DNA of 64,000 bases, taken from Coriobacteriia bacterium (GTDB lineage: Bacteria > Actinomycetota > Coriobacteriia > Anaerosomatales > JAAXUF01). Below are positions 16,521 to 24,993 of this stretch, piece after piece. Made by a program: the position numbers and the translations under genes. The notes beneath the pieces were generated by a model. That model saw only the letters and a list, made by a program, of their open reading frames with translations, had not been told where the DNA came from and made no database searches. The number at the start of each line of letters is the position of its first letter. Position 1 is the stretch's first letter. The stretch lies in contig JAAXUF010000002.1 in the NCBI GenBank assembly GCA_013336165.1, forward strand, positions 124,001-188,000. The letters run 5' to 3'.

Positions 16521-17858
16521 ATGGCTGAAGACACCAGCAGCAGTACGGCCACAGAGAGCCTCTGCCCCCGCTGCTTGGCACGAATCCCCGCCGAGCGACA
16601 GCGCGAAGGCGACGAAGTCCTCCTCGTGAAGAGGTGCCCCGAGCACGGTGAGTTCCGGACCACAATCTGGAGGGGTGAGCCCTCACTGTCCGGCTGGTCG
16701 CGCCCCAAGAAGCCGGTCAGCGTCGGCGCCTATCAGGGTGCAGAAACGCGGGGCTGCCCCTTCGACTGCGGTATCTGCGCCAACCACCGGCAGCAGTCCT
16801 GCACTGTCCTGCTCGAGGTGACCGGCCGCTGCAATCTGTCCTGCCCGTTCTGTTTCGCCGACGCCGGTTCCCGGGCTGCGGATGACCCGTCGCTGGAAGT
16901 CATCGCAGACCGGTTCCGGATAGCGTTCGATCAAAGCGGCCCACACAACATCGTCCAGCTCTCCGGCGGCGAGCCCACCGTCCGCGATGACCTGCCCGCC
17001 ATCATCGCCCTCGGCCGTGATGTGGGATTCCCCCATATTCAGCTGAATACCAATGGCGTGCGCCTGGCCGCCGATCCCGCCTACGCAGAGAAGCTGAAAC
17101 GCGCCGGGCTCTTCTCTGTCTTCCTGCAGTTCGATGGAACCGATGACCGCATTCACCGGTCAATCCGCGGACGTTCCTTGCTGGCCGAGAAGCTGCAGGC
17201 CATCGCACACTGTACGACTGCCGGCCTCGGAGTAGTCCTGGTCCCGACACTGGTCAGCGGGGTCAACACCGATAACGTCGGCGACATTCTCAGGCTGGCG
17301 CTGGATCTCGCACCCGGAGTGCGGGGAGTGCATTTTCAGCCTGCCAGCTACTTCGGGCGCCATCCCGGGCCTCCGGAAAACGCGGAGCGCTTCACCCTGC
17401 CCGATCTCATGCGGGCCATCGAGACGCAGACCGGTGGCCTCATGAAGGCGGAGCACTTCCGCCCCCCCGGGTGCGAGCATCCGCTCTGCTCGTTCCACGG
17501 CAACTTCCTGCGCTTACCGGACGGCCAGCTCCGGCCGTTGACACAACATGCGCCCGACTGTGAGCCGGATGAAGGCACGGGTCGCGCAGTGGCCTTTGTT
17601 ACGCAACAATGGTCCGCGCCGAGTCCTTCCTCATGTTGCTGCGCGACAAACAGCCTCGATGCCTTCCTGGAGGACCACCGCGCCAACACCTTCGCCGTAT
17701 CGGCTATGGCTTTTCAGGATGCCTGGAATCTGGATCTGGAGCGGGTCCAGGAGTGCTGCATCCACGTTCTGGCTCCTGGTGGCACGATGATCCCGTTCTG
17801 CCTCTACAACCTGACTTCGGACGAGGGCAGGCGGCTCTATCGGACAAGCCGATGCTGA
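16521..17858 (+). CDS. Radical SAM protein of the Mop cassette (TrsS-like)
   Basis: This 445-residue radical SAM enzyme binds a 4Fe-4S cluster through CNLSCPFCF (CxxxCxxC) near residue 104 and shows the GGEPT motif for SAM binding. An N-terminal cysteine pair (CPRC, residues 15-18) and CPEHGE resemble the zinc region of MJ0619-type radical SAM proteins. The C-terminal part has further clusters of cysteines (CEHPLCSF, SSCCCATN, ECCIHV). Related proteins near Mop genes can be selenoproteins (TrsS); here every position is a plain cysteine and no in-frame TGA interrupts the gene. Its reaction is unknown. The stop overlaps the start of the CoA ligase gene by seven bases. Confidence 0.82.
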   Translation: MAEDTSSSTATESLCPRCLARIPAERQREGDEVLLVKRCPEHGEFRTTIWRGEPSLSGWSRPKKPVSVGAYQGAETRGCPFDCGICANHRQQSCTVLLEVTGRCNLSCPFCFADAGSRAADDPSLEVIADRFRIAFDQSGPHNIVQLSGGEPTVRDDLPAIIALGRDVGFPHIQLNTNGVRLAADPAYAEKLKRAGLFSVFLQFDGTDDRIHRSIRGRSLLAEKLQAIAHCTTAGLGVVLVPTLVSGVNTDNVGDILRLALDLAPGVRGVHFQPASYFGRHPGPPENAERFTLPDLMRAIETQTGGLMKAEHFRPPGCEHPLCSFHGNFLRLPDGQLRPLTQHAPDCEPDEGTGRAVAFVTQQWSAPSPSSCCCATNSLDAFLEDHRANTFAVSAMAFQDAWNLDLERVQECCIHVLAPGGTMIPFCLYNLTSDEGRRLYRTSRC

Positions 17859-19189
17859 CTCCCCTCGAGCCCTGGATCGCGGCCAAGATCGGCCTGCCAC
17901 CCACCACGCCGCTGGCGACTGCGCTTCTGCACGACTACCAACTGAGTCGGTTGCAGGCGACGATTGACTACGTGTGCGATCGCAGCCCCTTCTATCGTCA
18001 GCACCTAGCAGGGGTTCGAGGCAGCGACCTCCACACGCTGGATGACATCGCCATGCTCCCCTTCACCACTCCAGAAGATATCCTGGAGGACGATCTTCGC
18101 TTCCTGTGTGTGTCTCAGGGCGAAATCGAACGGATCGTGACCCTGCGCACCTCCGGGACGACGAACGCTGCCAAGCGCCTGCACTTCACTGCCCAGGATC
18201 TGCAGCTGACGGTCGACTTCTTCCGGCATGGTATGTCCCCTCTGGTCAACCCCCACGAACGCGTACTGATCCTGATGCCGGGCGATGCGCCCGGAAGCGT
18301 CGGCGACCTGCTGGCGCAGGGGCTGGCGAGAATGGGTGCCGAGGGGATCGTCCACGGCATCGTCCAGGACGAACAGGCCGCCATCTCCGAGATAGTCTCA
18401 CGCCGGATCGACTGTCTGGTCGGCCTCCCCGTGCAGGTCCTCGGCCTCGCTCGGCATGCGGCAGCGGCGAGTGTCCCGGCAGGCAGAATCAAGAGCGTCC
18501 TCTTGAGCGCCGACTATGTGCCTGCCGCCATCGTCCGGGAGATCGAGCGAACCTGGAATGTCCCGGTCTTTAACCACTACGGCATGACCGAGATGGGCTT
18601 GGGCGGAGCGGTCGACTGCAGCCAAAGATGCGGCTGCCACCTTCGGGAAGCGGACCTCTACGTGGAAATCGTCGATCCCGGGACCAGCAGACCTGTACCC
18701 GACGGGGAGCCTGGCGAAGTGGTCTTCACGACGCTCACCCGAACCGGCATGCCGCTTGTCCGGTATCGCACCGGCGATCTCTCCCGGTTCATCCCGGAAC
18801 CCTGCCCTTGCGGGACGGTACTCAGGCGTCTGGCGTGGGTCAGGGGACGCTCATCCGGAAGGATCCGCCTGAATGGGAACGATCTCCTCAGCATGGCCGA
18901 CTTGGATGATGCCCTCTTCCCACTGCGCGGCCTGCTCAGTTTCCAAGCCGTGTTGACAACCGAGGACAACAAGGACGTCTTGCAGGTGAGTCTCTTCACC
19001 CGCACCGATGACACGGAAGGCCTCCGCCGTTCGGCCGAGCAGGCACTGTGCGCTGTACCGGCCGTGCAGAGAGCGATCGGTGGAAGCGGACTCAAGATCG
19101 GGCCGGTCATCATGTCTGACGAGATCTGGCAAAGCAGCGGCAGCATCAAGCGCACGATCCACGATCAGAGAGGGAACGCACCATGCTGA
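17852..19189 (+). CDS. AMP-dependent CoA ligase (phenylacetate-CoA ligase-like, DVU_1553 family)
   Basis: This 445-residue adenylating enzyme belongs to the PaaK-like branch of the ANL superfamily. The ATP-binding loop reads TSGTTNAAKRLHFT, the AMP-binding motif HYGMTEMGLGG and the hinge region YRTGDLSRF. A cysteine-rich insertion (CSQRCGC and CPCG) may bind zinc, as in PaaK relatives. It activates a carboxylic acid as acyl-AMP/CoA. Its partner, the Mop oxidoreductase, makes acids from aldehydes, so a link of oxidation to CoA thioester formation is possible, but a role in cofactor assembly is equally possible. The ATG at 17852 overlaps the previous gene. Confidence 0.82.
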   Translation: MLTPLEPWIAAKIGLPPTTPLATALLHDYQLSRLQATIDYVCDRSPFYRQHLAGVRGSDLHTLDDIAMLPFTTPEDILEDDLRFLCVSQGEIERIVTLRTSGTTNAAKRLHFTAQDLQLTVDFFRHGMSPLVNPHERVLILMPGDAPGSVGDLLAQGLARMGAEGIVHGIVQDEQAAISEIVSRRIDCLVGLPVQVLGLARHAAAASVPAGRIKSVLLSADYVPAAIVREIERTWNVPVFNHYGMTEMGLGGAVDCSQRCGCHLREADLYVEIVDPGTSRPVPDGEPGEVVFTTLTRTGMPLVRYRTGDLSRFIPEPCPCGTVLRRLAWVRGRSSGRIRLNGNDLLSMADLDDALFPLRGLLSFQAVLTTEDNKDVLQVSLFTRTDDTEGLRRSAEQALCAVPAVQRAIGGSGLKIGPVIMSDEIWQSSGSIKRTIHDQRGNAPC

Positions 19190-20238
19190 CGATTCAGATG
19201 CTGAAGGCCATCAGCGATTTGCTCGGCGACGGAGAGGATCTCGTCTTTGCCACGGTGCTCAGCAAGTCAGGGTCGGCGCCCAGCTCATCGGCGGCCCAGA
19301 TGGTGCTTCGCTCCGACGGACGTTCAGTTGGCACCGTGGGCGGCGGGAAGCTGGAAGCCGGGGCACAGCAGGCGGCCGCGCGGGTATTTGAGGCCCGCGC
19401 GGCAGAGGAGCTGTTCTTCGACCTTACCAGCGCGAATGCCAACGGCGCTGAGATGATCTGCGGCGGCCGGGTCAGACTGCTGTTGGACTACATCGAGGCA
19501 TCATCGGCTAACGTTGAGACGTTTCGCTCACTGCGGGACGCCGTGCAGGTGGGCAAGCGGTGCTATCTGGTCGCCTCTCTTGGCAAAGCCGACGGTGAGA
19601 AGAAGCAGACGGTACACTGCGCGGCTTGTGAGGACGGCTGCGTCGCCGGCGAGTTCGCGTTTCCCCGGTTGTGGCTGGACACACTGATGGAGCAGGCTCG
19701 CTACTCGGTCTATCCGGTCGCCCAGACGATCGCGGACGAGCAATTCGTGGTCGAGCGCTGTTTTATCCCGAGCACGGTCTTCATCGTCGGGGCGGGTCAC
19801 GTCGGACAGCACGTAGCACTGGTCGCCGAGATCGCCGGCTTCCGGACGGTTGTGCTCGACGATCGGAGCGAATACGCCAACCGGGAAAGGTTCCCCGATG
19901 CCGATGAGATCAAGCTGCTCCGCTCGTTCGAGCACAGCTTCACCGGAATCGAACTCGAAACCGACAGCTACGTGGTGATCGTCACTCGAGGTCACCTGCA
20001 CGACAAGATGGTGCTGTCGCAGGCCCTGCGGACCGGAGCAGGCTACATCGGCATGATCGGAAGTAGGACAAAGCGGGACAAGATCTACTCGGCGTTGCAG
20101 GATGAGGGCTTCTCGGCCGAGGAGCTCGCGAGGGTTCACAGCCCGATCGGTCTCGACATCGCAGCGGTGACTCCCGGCGAGATCGCCGTCAGTATCGTGG
20201 CCGAGCTGGTCCAAGCTCGCGCGAGGAACGCCCGGTGA
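19183..20238 (+). CDS. XdhC/CoxI family molybdenum-cofactor maturation protein
   Basis: The 351-residue protein has the XdhC/CoxF architecture. The N-terminal XdhC_CoxI domain (residues about 5-80) shows GTVGGGKLEAG, and the C-terminal Rossmann domain shows VGAGHVGQHVA, YIGMIGSRTK and HSPIGLDIAAVTPGEIAVS. XdhC proteins bind the molybdenum cofactor, promote addition of the terminal sulfido ligand and insert it into molybdenum hydroxylases, so this one should serve the Mop enzyme upstream. A cysteine pair CAACEDGC lies in the linker (residues 147-153). Start ATG 19183 overlaps the CoA ligase stop by seven bases. Confidence 0.9.
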   Translation: MLTIQMLKAISDLLGDGEDLVFATVLSKSGSAPSSSAAQMVLRSDGRSVGTVGGGKLEAGAQQAAARVFEARAAEELFFDLTSANANGAEMICGGRVRLLLDYIEASSANVETFRSLRDAVQVGKRCYLVASLGKADGEKKQTVHCAACEDGCVAGEFAFPRLWLDTLMEQARYSVYPVAQTIADEQFVVERCFIPSTVFIVGAGHVGQHVALVAEIAGFRTVVLDDRSEYANRERFPDADEIKLLRSFEHSFTGIELETDSYVVIVTRGHLHDKMVLSQALRTGAGYIGMIGSRTKRDKIYSALQDEGFSAEELARVHSPIGLDIAAVTPGEIAVSIVAELVQARARNAR

Positions 20239-21368
20239 CGCCGATGGGATCCATCGCGGCCATCATCCTTGCAGCCGGGTACTCGTCCCGGATGGGGGCG
20301 TTCAAACCGCTGCTGCCGTTTGGTGAGACGACTGTCTTGGAGCAGGCCGTTGCCGTGTTCCGGAAGGCCGGCGTTCAGGATGTGCGCGTTGTCGTGGGCT
20401 ACCGTTCGGAGGATCTATTGCCGGTGCTGGCGGGCATGAAGGTCCGCTCGGTCATGAACCCGTGCTATCAAGAGGGTATGTTCTCCTCGGTGCTCGCAGG
20501 TGTCGAGAGCATGGGCGCGGAATGCGAAGCATTCTTCCTGATGCCGGTGGATTTCCCGCTGGTGCGGCCGGAGACGATTGAGCTTCTGGCTCACGCACGC
20601 CGAGATACGTCGATCGGCATATTCTATCCGGCCTTCCTTGGTGAGCGGGGGCACCCTCCGCTGATATCGAACTCGTACCGAGAGCGGCTTCTCTCTTGGC
20701 GTGGCATGGGGGGCCTGAAAGCCTTCTTGGAACAGTATGAAGGCGACTCGATGACCGTTGAGAGCGGAGACGAGGGTATCCTGCTGGACATGGATACTCT
20801 GGAGGACTACGAACGGCTGCGCGCCTCCCTGCGCGTCGACTCAACTCCCTCCCGCCAAGTGTGCGAACAACTGCTGTGCGGGAGATTCGCCGCTGACAGC
20901 CCCGTGGTCGAGCACTGCAGGGCGGTGGCACGACTAGCCCTTGTGCTGGCGGAACGGCTGAACGAATGTGGCTGCCGGCTGGACACGGCCGTGGTCGAGG
21001 CAGGCGCGCTGCTCCACGACCTCGCTAGAGACGAGCCTGATCACGCTGCGGCTGGAGCCGCCGCTCTGACGCGAATGGGACATCGCGCGGTCGCCGATGT
21101 CGTCGCCACTCACATGGATATCCAGCTCGACCCCGGAGATGCCATCAACGCCGCCGAACTTGTATTCCTCGCCGACAAGCTCACTCGAGGAACCCGGTAC
21201 GTCCCCTTGGAAGTTCGCTTCCGAGACCAGCTTGAGCGTCACGCTCACGAAGACGATGTGCTGGCGAAGATCACATGTCGGCTTGAAAGCGCCCGCATGA
21301 TTGCGAAGGGCGTCGAGTCGCGGCTGGGCCGCAGGATTGAAGACGTGTGGACAGAGGCGACGCCATGA
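20235..21368 (+). CDS. MocA-like NTP transferase fused to an HD domain (DVU_1551 family)
   Basis: The 377-residue protein has two domains. The first (residues about 1-200) is a nucleotidyltransferase like MocA/MobA, with LAAGYSSRMGAFKPLLP and the metal-binding PVDFPLV. The second (about 205-360) is an HD phosphohydrolase domain with LLHDLARDEPDH. The transferase probably attaches CMP to molybdopterin, giving the cytosine dinucleotide cofactor used by Mop-type enzymes; the HD domain may hydrolyse a nucleotide product. The GTG start at 20235 overlaps the XdhC stop (GTGA); an ATG at 20244 is also possible. Confidence 0.82.
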   Translation: MTPMGSIAAIILAAGYSSRMGAFKPLLPFGETTVLEQAVAVFRKAGVQDVRVVVGYRSEDLLPVLAGMKVRSVMNPCYQEGMFSSVLAGVESMGAECEAFFLMPVDFPLVRPETIELLAHARRDTSIGIFYPAFLGERGHPPLISNSYRERLLSWRGMGGLKAFLEQYEGDSMTVESGDEGILLDMDTLEDYERLRASLRVDSTPSRQVCEQLLCGRFAADSPVVEHCRAVARLALVLAERLNECGCRLDTAVVEAGALLHDLARDEPDHAAAGAAALTRMGHRAVADVVATHMDIQLDPGDAINAAELVFLADKLTRGTRYVPLEVRFRDQLERHAHEDDVLAKITCRLESARMIAKGVESRLGRRIEDVWTEATP

Positions 21369-22009
21369 GTCACTCGGAGGAGAAGCCCTGCCTCACAATC
21401 TACCTCATGCGCCACGGCGATTCGCGCCCGGACTCAGTTCGCCGCTTCATTGGGCAGACCGATCACGCACTCAACGACAGAGGACGCGCGCAGGCAGAGG
21501 CGTGGGGCGTGAAGCTATCCGGTACCGCGCTTCATGACATCCTGTGCAGCGATCTGAAGCGCTCGATCGAGACGGCGCAAATCATCGGCGAGCAGACCGG
21601 CACGCCGCTCACCGTCCTGCCCGAACTGCGAGAGATAGGGCTCGGTAGTTGGGACGGGATGCCCATCGATGAAGTGCGACGACGCTTCCCGCAAGAGTAC
21701 GCCCTTCGGGGAGCGGACATCGAGCACTACCGCCCCCCCTCGGGGGAAAGCTTCGCCGATCTCTCCGGGCGCATGTTGCCGGCCTTCGAAAGCGCGGTCC
21801 GGCGGTCGCAAGGAGATCTCCTGATTGTCGGCCACGCCGGGGTGAACCGGGTCATCCTCTGCCGTGTTCTGGGGATGCCGCCAGCAGACCTCTTCCGCTT
21901 GGAACAGGAGTACGGATGCCTGAATGTCCTGAAGTTCGCCGAAGGCGGCTGGGTCGTGTGCAAGATGAATCTGACACTCGGGGCATCGCAGATCAGACCC
22001 CGAAGTTAG
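21365..22009 (+). CDS. Histidine phosphatase family protein
   Basis: This 214-residue protein is a member of the phosphoglycerate mutase/CobC-like histidine phosphatase superfamily. The catalytic histidine lies in the motif LMRHGDS, the second arginine in SDLKRSIETA, the acid in LREIGLG and the second histidine in IVGHAGVNR. The ATG overlaps the stop of the NTP transferase gene (ATGA), which makes it the last gene of the Mop operon. A dephosphorylation step in cofactor synthesis is a plausible role, but the substrate is unknown. Its stop overlaps the stop of the convergent moeA gene. Confidence 0.82.
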   Translation: MSHSEEKPCLTIYLMRHGDSRPDSVRRFIGQTDHALNDRGRAQAEAWGVKLSGTALHDILCSDLKRSIETAQIIGEQTGTPLTVLPELREIGLGSWDGMPIDEVRRRFPQEYALRGADIEHYRPPSGESFADLSGRMLPAFESAVRRSQGDLLIVGHAGVNRVILCRVLGMPPADLFRLEQEYGCLNVLKFAEGGWVVCKMNLTLGASQIRPRS

Positions 22010-23271
22010 CCAAGAACACCAACGCTTTCGTCGACATCTATCCGCAGGCAGTCCATGATCGTACCCTCCGGATACTCCCGTCCGTCTCCCGGCAAGACGA
22101 GAAGACAGTTCGCCTTGTGCATCGCCGTCATCAATGCCGAGGACTGGCTGCCCGTCAGCACGACGCTGAAGACGACGCAGTCGTCGCGCCCAGTGATCGG
22201 CTCGAGCCGAGCTCGCAGGTACTGTCGGCGTCCCGGCTTCTTCGAGATGCCCTCCGCGAGCACCGCACGTACGACGGGCCTGTCGATCGCCGAGATTCCT
22301 TGCATGAGACGCAGCATCGGGCGCGCGAACATCTCGAAGCCCATATAAGCTGATGTCGGGTTGCCCGGGAGTCCGAAGTACGGCACCCCGTTGATGACGC
22401 CATACGTCTGCGCTCCGCCCGGGCGCATGTTCACTTTGTGGAATGTCACCGAGCCGATCTCGGCGAGTACGCGCGGCGCGAAGTCGAAATCGCCCACGGA
22501 GACGCCACCTGAGCTGACCACGACATCGGCATCCGCCGCAGCCGCAAGGAACGCCGAGCGCACAGTCGCCTCATCATCGCGCACGATCCCGTGCACCACA
22601 GGAATCCCGCCAGCGGCGAGTACCAGCGCGGCGAGCGAAAGCGAGTTGGAGTCGCGGATCTTGCCCGGTCCGGGTCTCTCGTCGGTGTCGACGAGCTCGT
22701 CGCCCGTGGGCAGGATTGCCACGCGCGGGCGGCGATGGACCGACACGACCACGTTGCCGGTGGAGGCGAGCAGTCCGACTGCGGCCGGGCTGATGACCTC
22801 TCCCGCGGACAGGATCACCTGGCCCTCTCGGACTTCCTCGCCCCGAAAACGAACGTGGTCGCCGCGTGTGGCCGGGCGCTTGATCGCCACCGTCCCACCG
22901 GCCCCACCACCGGCCTCGAGCCCCTCGGTATCCTCGATCTTGACGATCGCATCGGCGCCTTCCGGCACCGGTGCGCCGGTCATGATACGCGACGCCGTAC
23001 CCGGCTGGAGAACATGCGTCGGAACGCTGCCCGCAGCGATGTGGTCGAGCACGCGAAGCACCACAGGCGTGTCTTCGCTCGCACCGCCCGTGTCCTCGGA
23101 ACGAACGGCATAGCCATCCATGGCGGTGTTGTCGAACGGAGCGACATCGATGTCGCTCAAGGCATCCTCGGCAAGCACCCGGCCGAGCGCCTCGAGCAGA
23201 CTCACCCGCTCAGTCGGCAAAGTCGAAACGCCGGAGAGCACCATGGCTCGGGCTTCCTCAACACTGATCAT
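22006..23271 (-). CDS. moeA: Molybdopterin molybdotransferase MoeA
   Basis: The 421-residue enzyme inserts molybdate into adenylylated molybdopterin. Hallmarks are PFDNTAMDGYA and RIMTGAPVPEGADAIV in the first half, and ILPTGDELV, SSGGVSVGDFD and LPGNPTSAYMGFEMF in the MoeA/MogA-like domain. Length and order fit the family. The ATG at 23271 follows GGGAGA; the frame is open further upstream but that part lies over mogA. It is the last gene of the mod-moa operon and lies convergent to the Mop operon, with overlapping stops. Confidence 0.93.
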   Translation of the reverse strand: MISVEEARAMVLSGVSTLPTERVSLLEALGRVLAEDALSDIDVAPFDNTAMDGYAVRSEDTGGASEDTPVVLRVLDHIAAGSVPTHVLQPGTASRIMTGAPVPEGADAIVKIEDTEGLEAGGGAGGTVAIKRPATRGDHVRFRGEEVREGQVILSAGEVISPAAVGLLASTGNVVVSVHRRPRVAILPTGDELVDTDERPGPGKIRDSNSLSLAALVLAAGGIPVVHGIVRDDEATVRSAFLAAAADADVVVSSGGVSVGDFDFAPRVLAEIGSVTFHKVNMRPGGAQTYGVINGVPYFGLPGNPTSAYMGFEMFARPMLRLMQGISAIDRPVVRAVLAEGISKKPGRRQYLRARLEPITGRDDCVVFSVVLTGSQSSALMTAMHKANCLLVLPGDGREYPEGTIMDCLRIDVDESVGVLG

Positions 23272-23330
23272 CGCTGTTCTCCCTTTGGATTCGTTGCTCT
23301 TGCAAGACCTGTGGCGCACCGGCAAGACCG

Positions 23331-23813
23331 CTAGTGCCCGCTCCCGGCCATCATCTGCACAGCATGCTCGACCTGATCGGCGAATGCCGAGAAGGTCTCG
23401 CGAGCAGCCTTCTCGGAGCCCGGCAGGTTCACGACGAGCGTGGTTCCGCGCACGGCCGCGCGTCCACGCGACAGCATAGCGCGTCCGGTGATCCTGAGGC
23501 TCTCTGCGCGGATCGCCTCGGCAATACCCTGAGCCTCGCGCGGGCACACGGCGAGCGTCGCCTCGGGGGTAACGTCGCGCGGACTCAGGCCGGTTCCGCC
23601 CGTGGTCAGCACTAAGTCGACGTCGACGACGTCCGCCATCTCGACGATCGCGGCCTTGATGGCTTCGGCGTCATCGAAGACACAGACGACCGGCAGCACT
23701 TCCCAGCCGCGTTCGGCGGACAGCGCCGCCAGCGCTGGTCCGGAGGTATCGACAGCCTCGCCGCGCGTGCAACGGTCCGAGCACGTGATGACTCCAACGC
23801 GCACGGCGCTCAT
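23331..23813 (-). CDS. mogA: Molybdopterin adenylyltransferase (MogA/MoaB family)
   Basis: The 160-residue protein adenylylates molybdopterin before metal insertion by MoeA. It shows the MoaB/MogA core with VGVITCSDRC, LTTGGTGLSPRDVTPEAT and the C-terminal NLPGSEKAA. The short single-domain form is usual in bacteria. The ATG at 23813 overlaps the stop of the MOSC gene (ATGA), which fixes the start. It is next to moeA, with which it works in sequence. Confidence 0.9.
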   Translation of the reverse strand: MSAVRVGVITCSDRCTRGEAVDTSGPALAALSAERGWEVLPVVCVFDDAEAIKAAIVEMADVVDVDLVLTTGGTGLSPRDVTPEATLAVCPREAQGIAEAIRAESLRITGRAMLSRGRAAVRGTTLVVNLPGSEKAARETFSAFADQVEHAVQMMAGSGH

Positions 23814-24472
23814 GATTCCACCCCTGCCTTGCGCAGCGTCGCATCGATCTTCGAGCAGGCGCTGCAGGCCTCGGCGCTGCACGTCGGCTCGGCGTCGCAG
23901 GCCCCCCGATCGGCCAGCGCGGCTTCGGTCTGTTCGCGTGTGGGGATCTCGCGGCCGAGCTCCTCGGCGGTGGGGATCGGGTAGTCCGACGGTGTGCGGT
24001 CGCAGGTGCCATCGCCCAGCTCAAGTACCTCTATCGGGTCGCCGACCCTGATGGTGCCGGCCTGGCGGATCGCGGCAAAGATGCCCTCGCGCGGCATGAC
24101 GCAGTCGCCGGCCTGATAGTAGATCGCGCAGTGAGTGTGGCACACCTTGCCGATCTGGCTCACTTCAAGCAGCACATCGTCTCCGATGCGGATCTTCGTG
24201 CCGACCGGCAGCAGGAGCAGGTCGATGCCCGTCGTGGTGATGTTCTCGGCGAAGTCACCGGGACCGACGTCGAGGCCGGCGGCGACCATTTTGTCGATCG
24301 ACTCCATCGCCAGCAGCGACACCTGGCGATGCCAGTCACCGGCGTGCGCGTCGCCGACAAGACCGCGGTCGAATTCGAGCTCGCATATCCCGGACTCGAT
24401 GGGCTTCTTGCGCATAGTCTTGCGTGGCGAGATGTTGATGGTCAGGATGGCGCCGGTCATTCCGTTGCTCAT
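23810..24472 (-). CDS. MOSC domain protein with a cysteine-rich tail
   Basis: This 220-residue protein has a MOSC domain (residues about 5-150), the fold shared with the C-terminal part of MoCo sulfurases. The core shows DRGLVGDAHAGDWHRQVSLL and a cysteine in IGKVCHTHC. Free-standing MOSC proteins in molybdopterin operons are thought to carry sulfur or bind the finished cofactor. Unusually, about 70 residues follow the domain, ending in a cysteine cluster (CDAEPTCSAEACSACSK, five cysteines in the last 30 residues or so), a possible metal or Fe-S site. The ATG at 24472 follows GGAG; it overlaps mogA downstream. Confidence 0.83.
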   Translation of the reverse strand: MSNGMTGAILTINISPRKTMRKKPIESGICELEFDRGLVGDAHAGDWHRQVSLLAMESIDKMVAAGLDVGPGDFAENITTTGIDLLLLPVGTKIRIGDDVLLEVSQIGKVCHTHCAIYYQAGDCVMPREGIFAAIRQAGTIRVGDPIEVLELGDGTCDRTPSDYPIPTAEELGREIPTREQTEAALADRGACDAEPTCSAEACSACSKIDATLRKAGVES

Positions 24473-24477
24473 TGGGG

Positions 24478-24990
24478 CTACTCCGTTTCGCGGATCCAGT
24501 GGCCGGACTTGCCGCCGACCTTCTCGAGAAGTTGCACGTCGCTGATCGTCATCCAGCGATCGACCGCCTTGCACATGTCATACATCGTGAGCGCCGCAAC
24601 CGAGGCGGCGGTGAGCGCCTCCATCTCGACGCCTGTCTTGCCGTCCGTCTCGGCGACGGCAGTGATGGCCACGCCGGGAACGGGCTCGGCAACGGGTTCG
24701 AGCTCGACCGCGACACGCGTGAGCGCGAGCGGGTGGCAGAGCGGGATGAGTTCGCTGGTGCGCTTGGCGCCTTGGATGCCGGCGATGCGCGCGACGGCGA
24801 GGACGTCGCCCTTCTTGGCGCGCCCCTCGGTGATCATGGCAAGCGTCTCCGGCAGCATCGAGATGAACGCTGTAGCGGTGGCCGAGCGATGCGTGACCAC
24901 CTTGTCGGCGACATCGACCATGTGTGCGTGGCCGGCGTCGTCGAGGTGCGTGAGGCGCGGAGCAGCGGACATATTCTGCGATTCAGTCAC
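24478..24990 (-). CDS. moaC: Cyclic pyranopterin monophosphate synthase MoaC
   Basis: The 170-residue enzyme converts the MoaA product to cyclic pyranopterin monophosphate. Conserved stretches are [23 protein letters not shown] and [14 protein letters not shown], with KAVDRWMTI near the end. The start is a GTG at 24990, seven bases after GGAGG; an ATG at 24972 lies six codons in. It sits between moaA and the MOSC gene in the mod-moa operon. Confidence 0.92.
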   Translation of the reverse strand: MTESQNMSAAPRLTHLDDAGHAHMVDVADKVVTHRSATATAFISMLPETLAMITEGRAKKGDVLAVARIAGIQGAKRTSELIPLCHPLALTRVAVELEPVAEPVPGVAITAVAETDGKTGVEMEALTAASVAALTMYDMCKAVDRWMTISDVQLLEKVGGKSGHWIRETE

Positions 24991-24993
24991 GGG

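Noticed and set aside
16521-17858. Selenocysteine codon in the radical SAM gene
   Set aside because: No in-frame TGA occurs; all candidate positions are Cys codons and the frame is complete.
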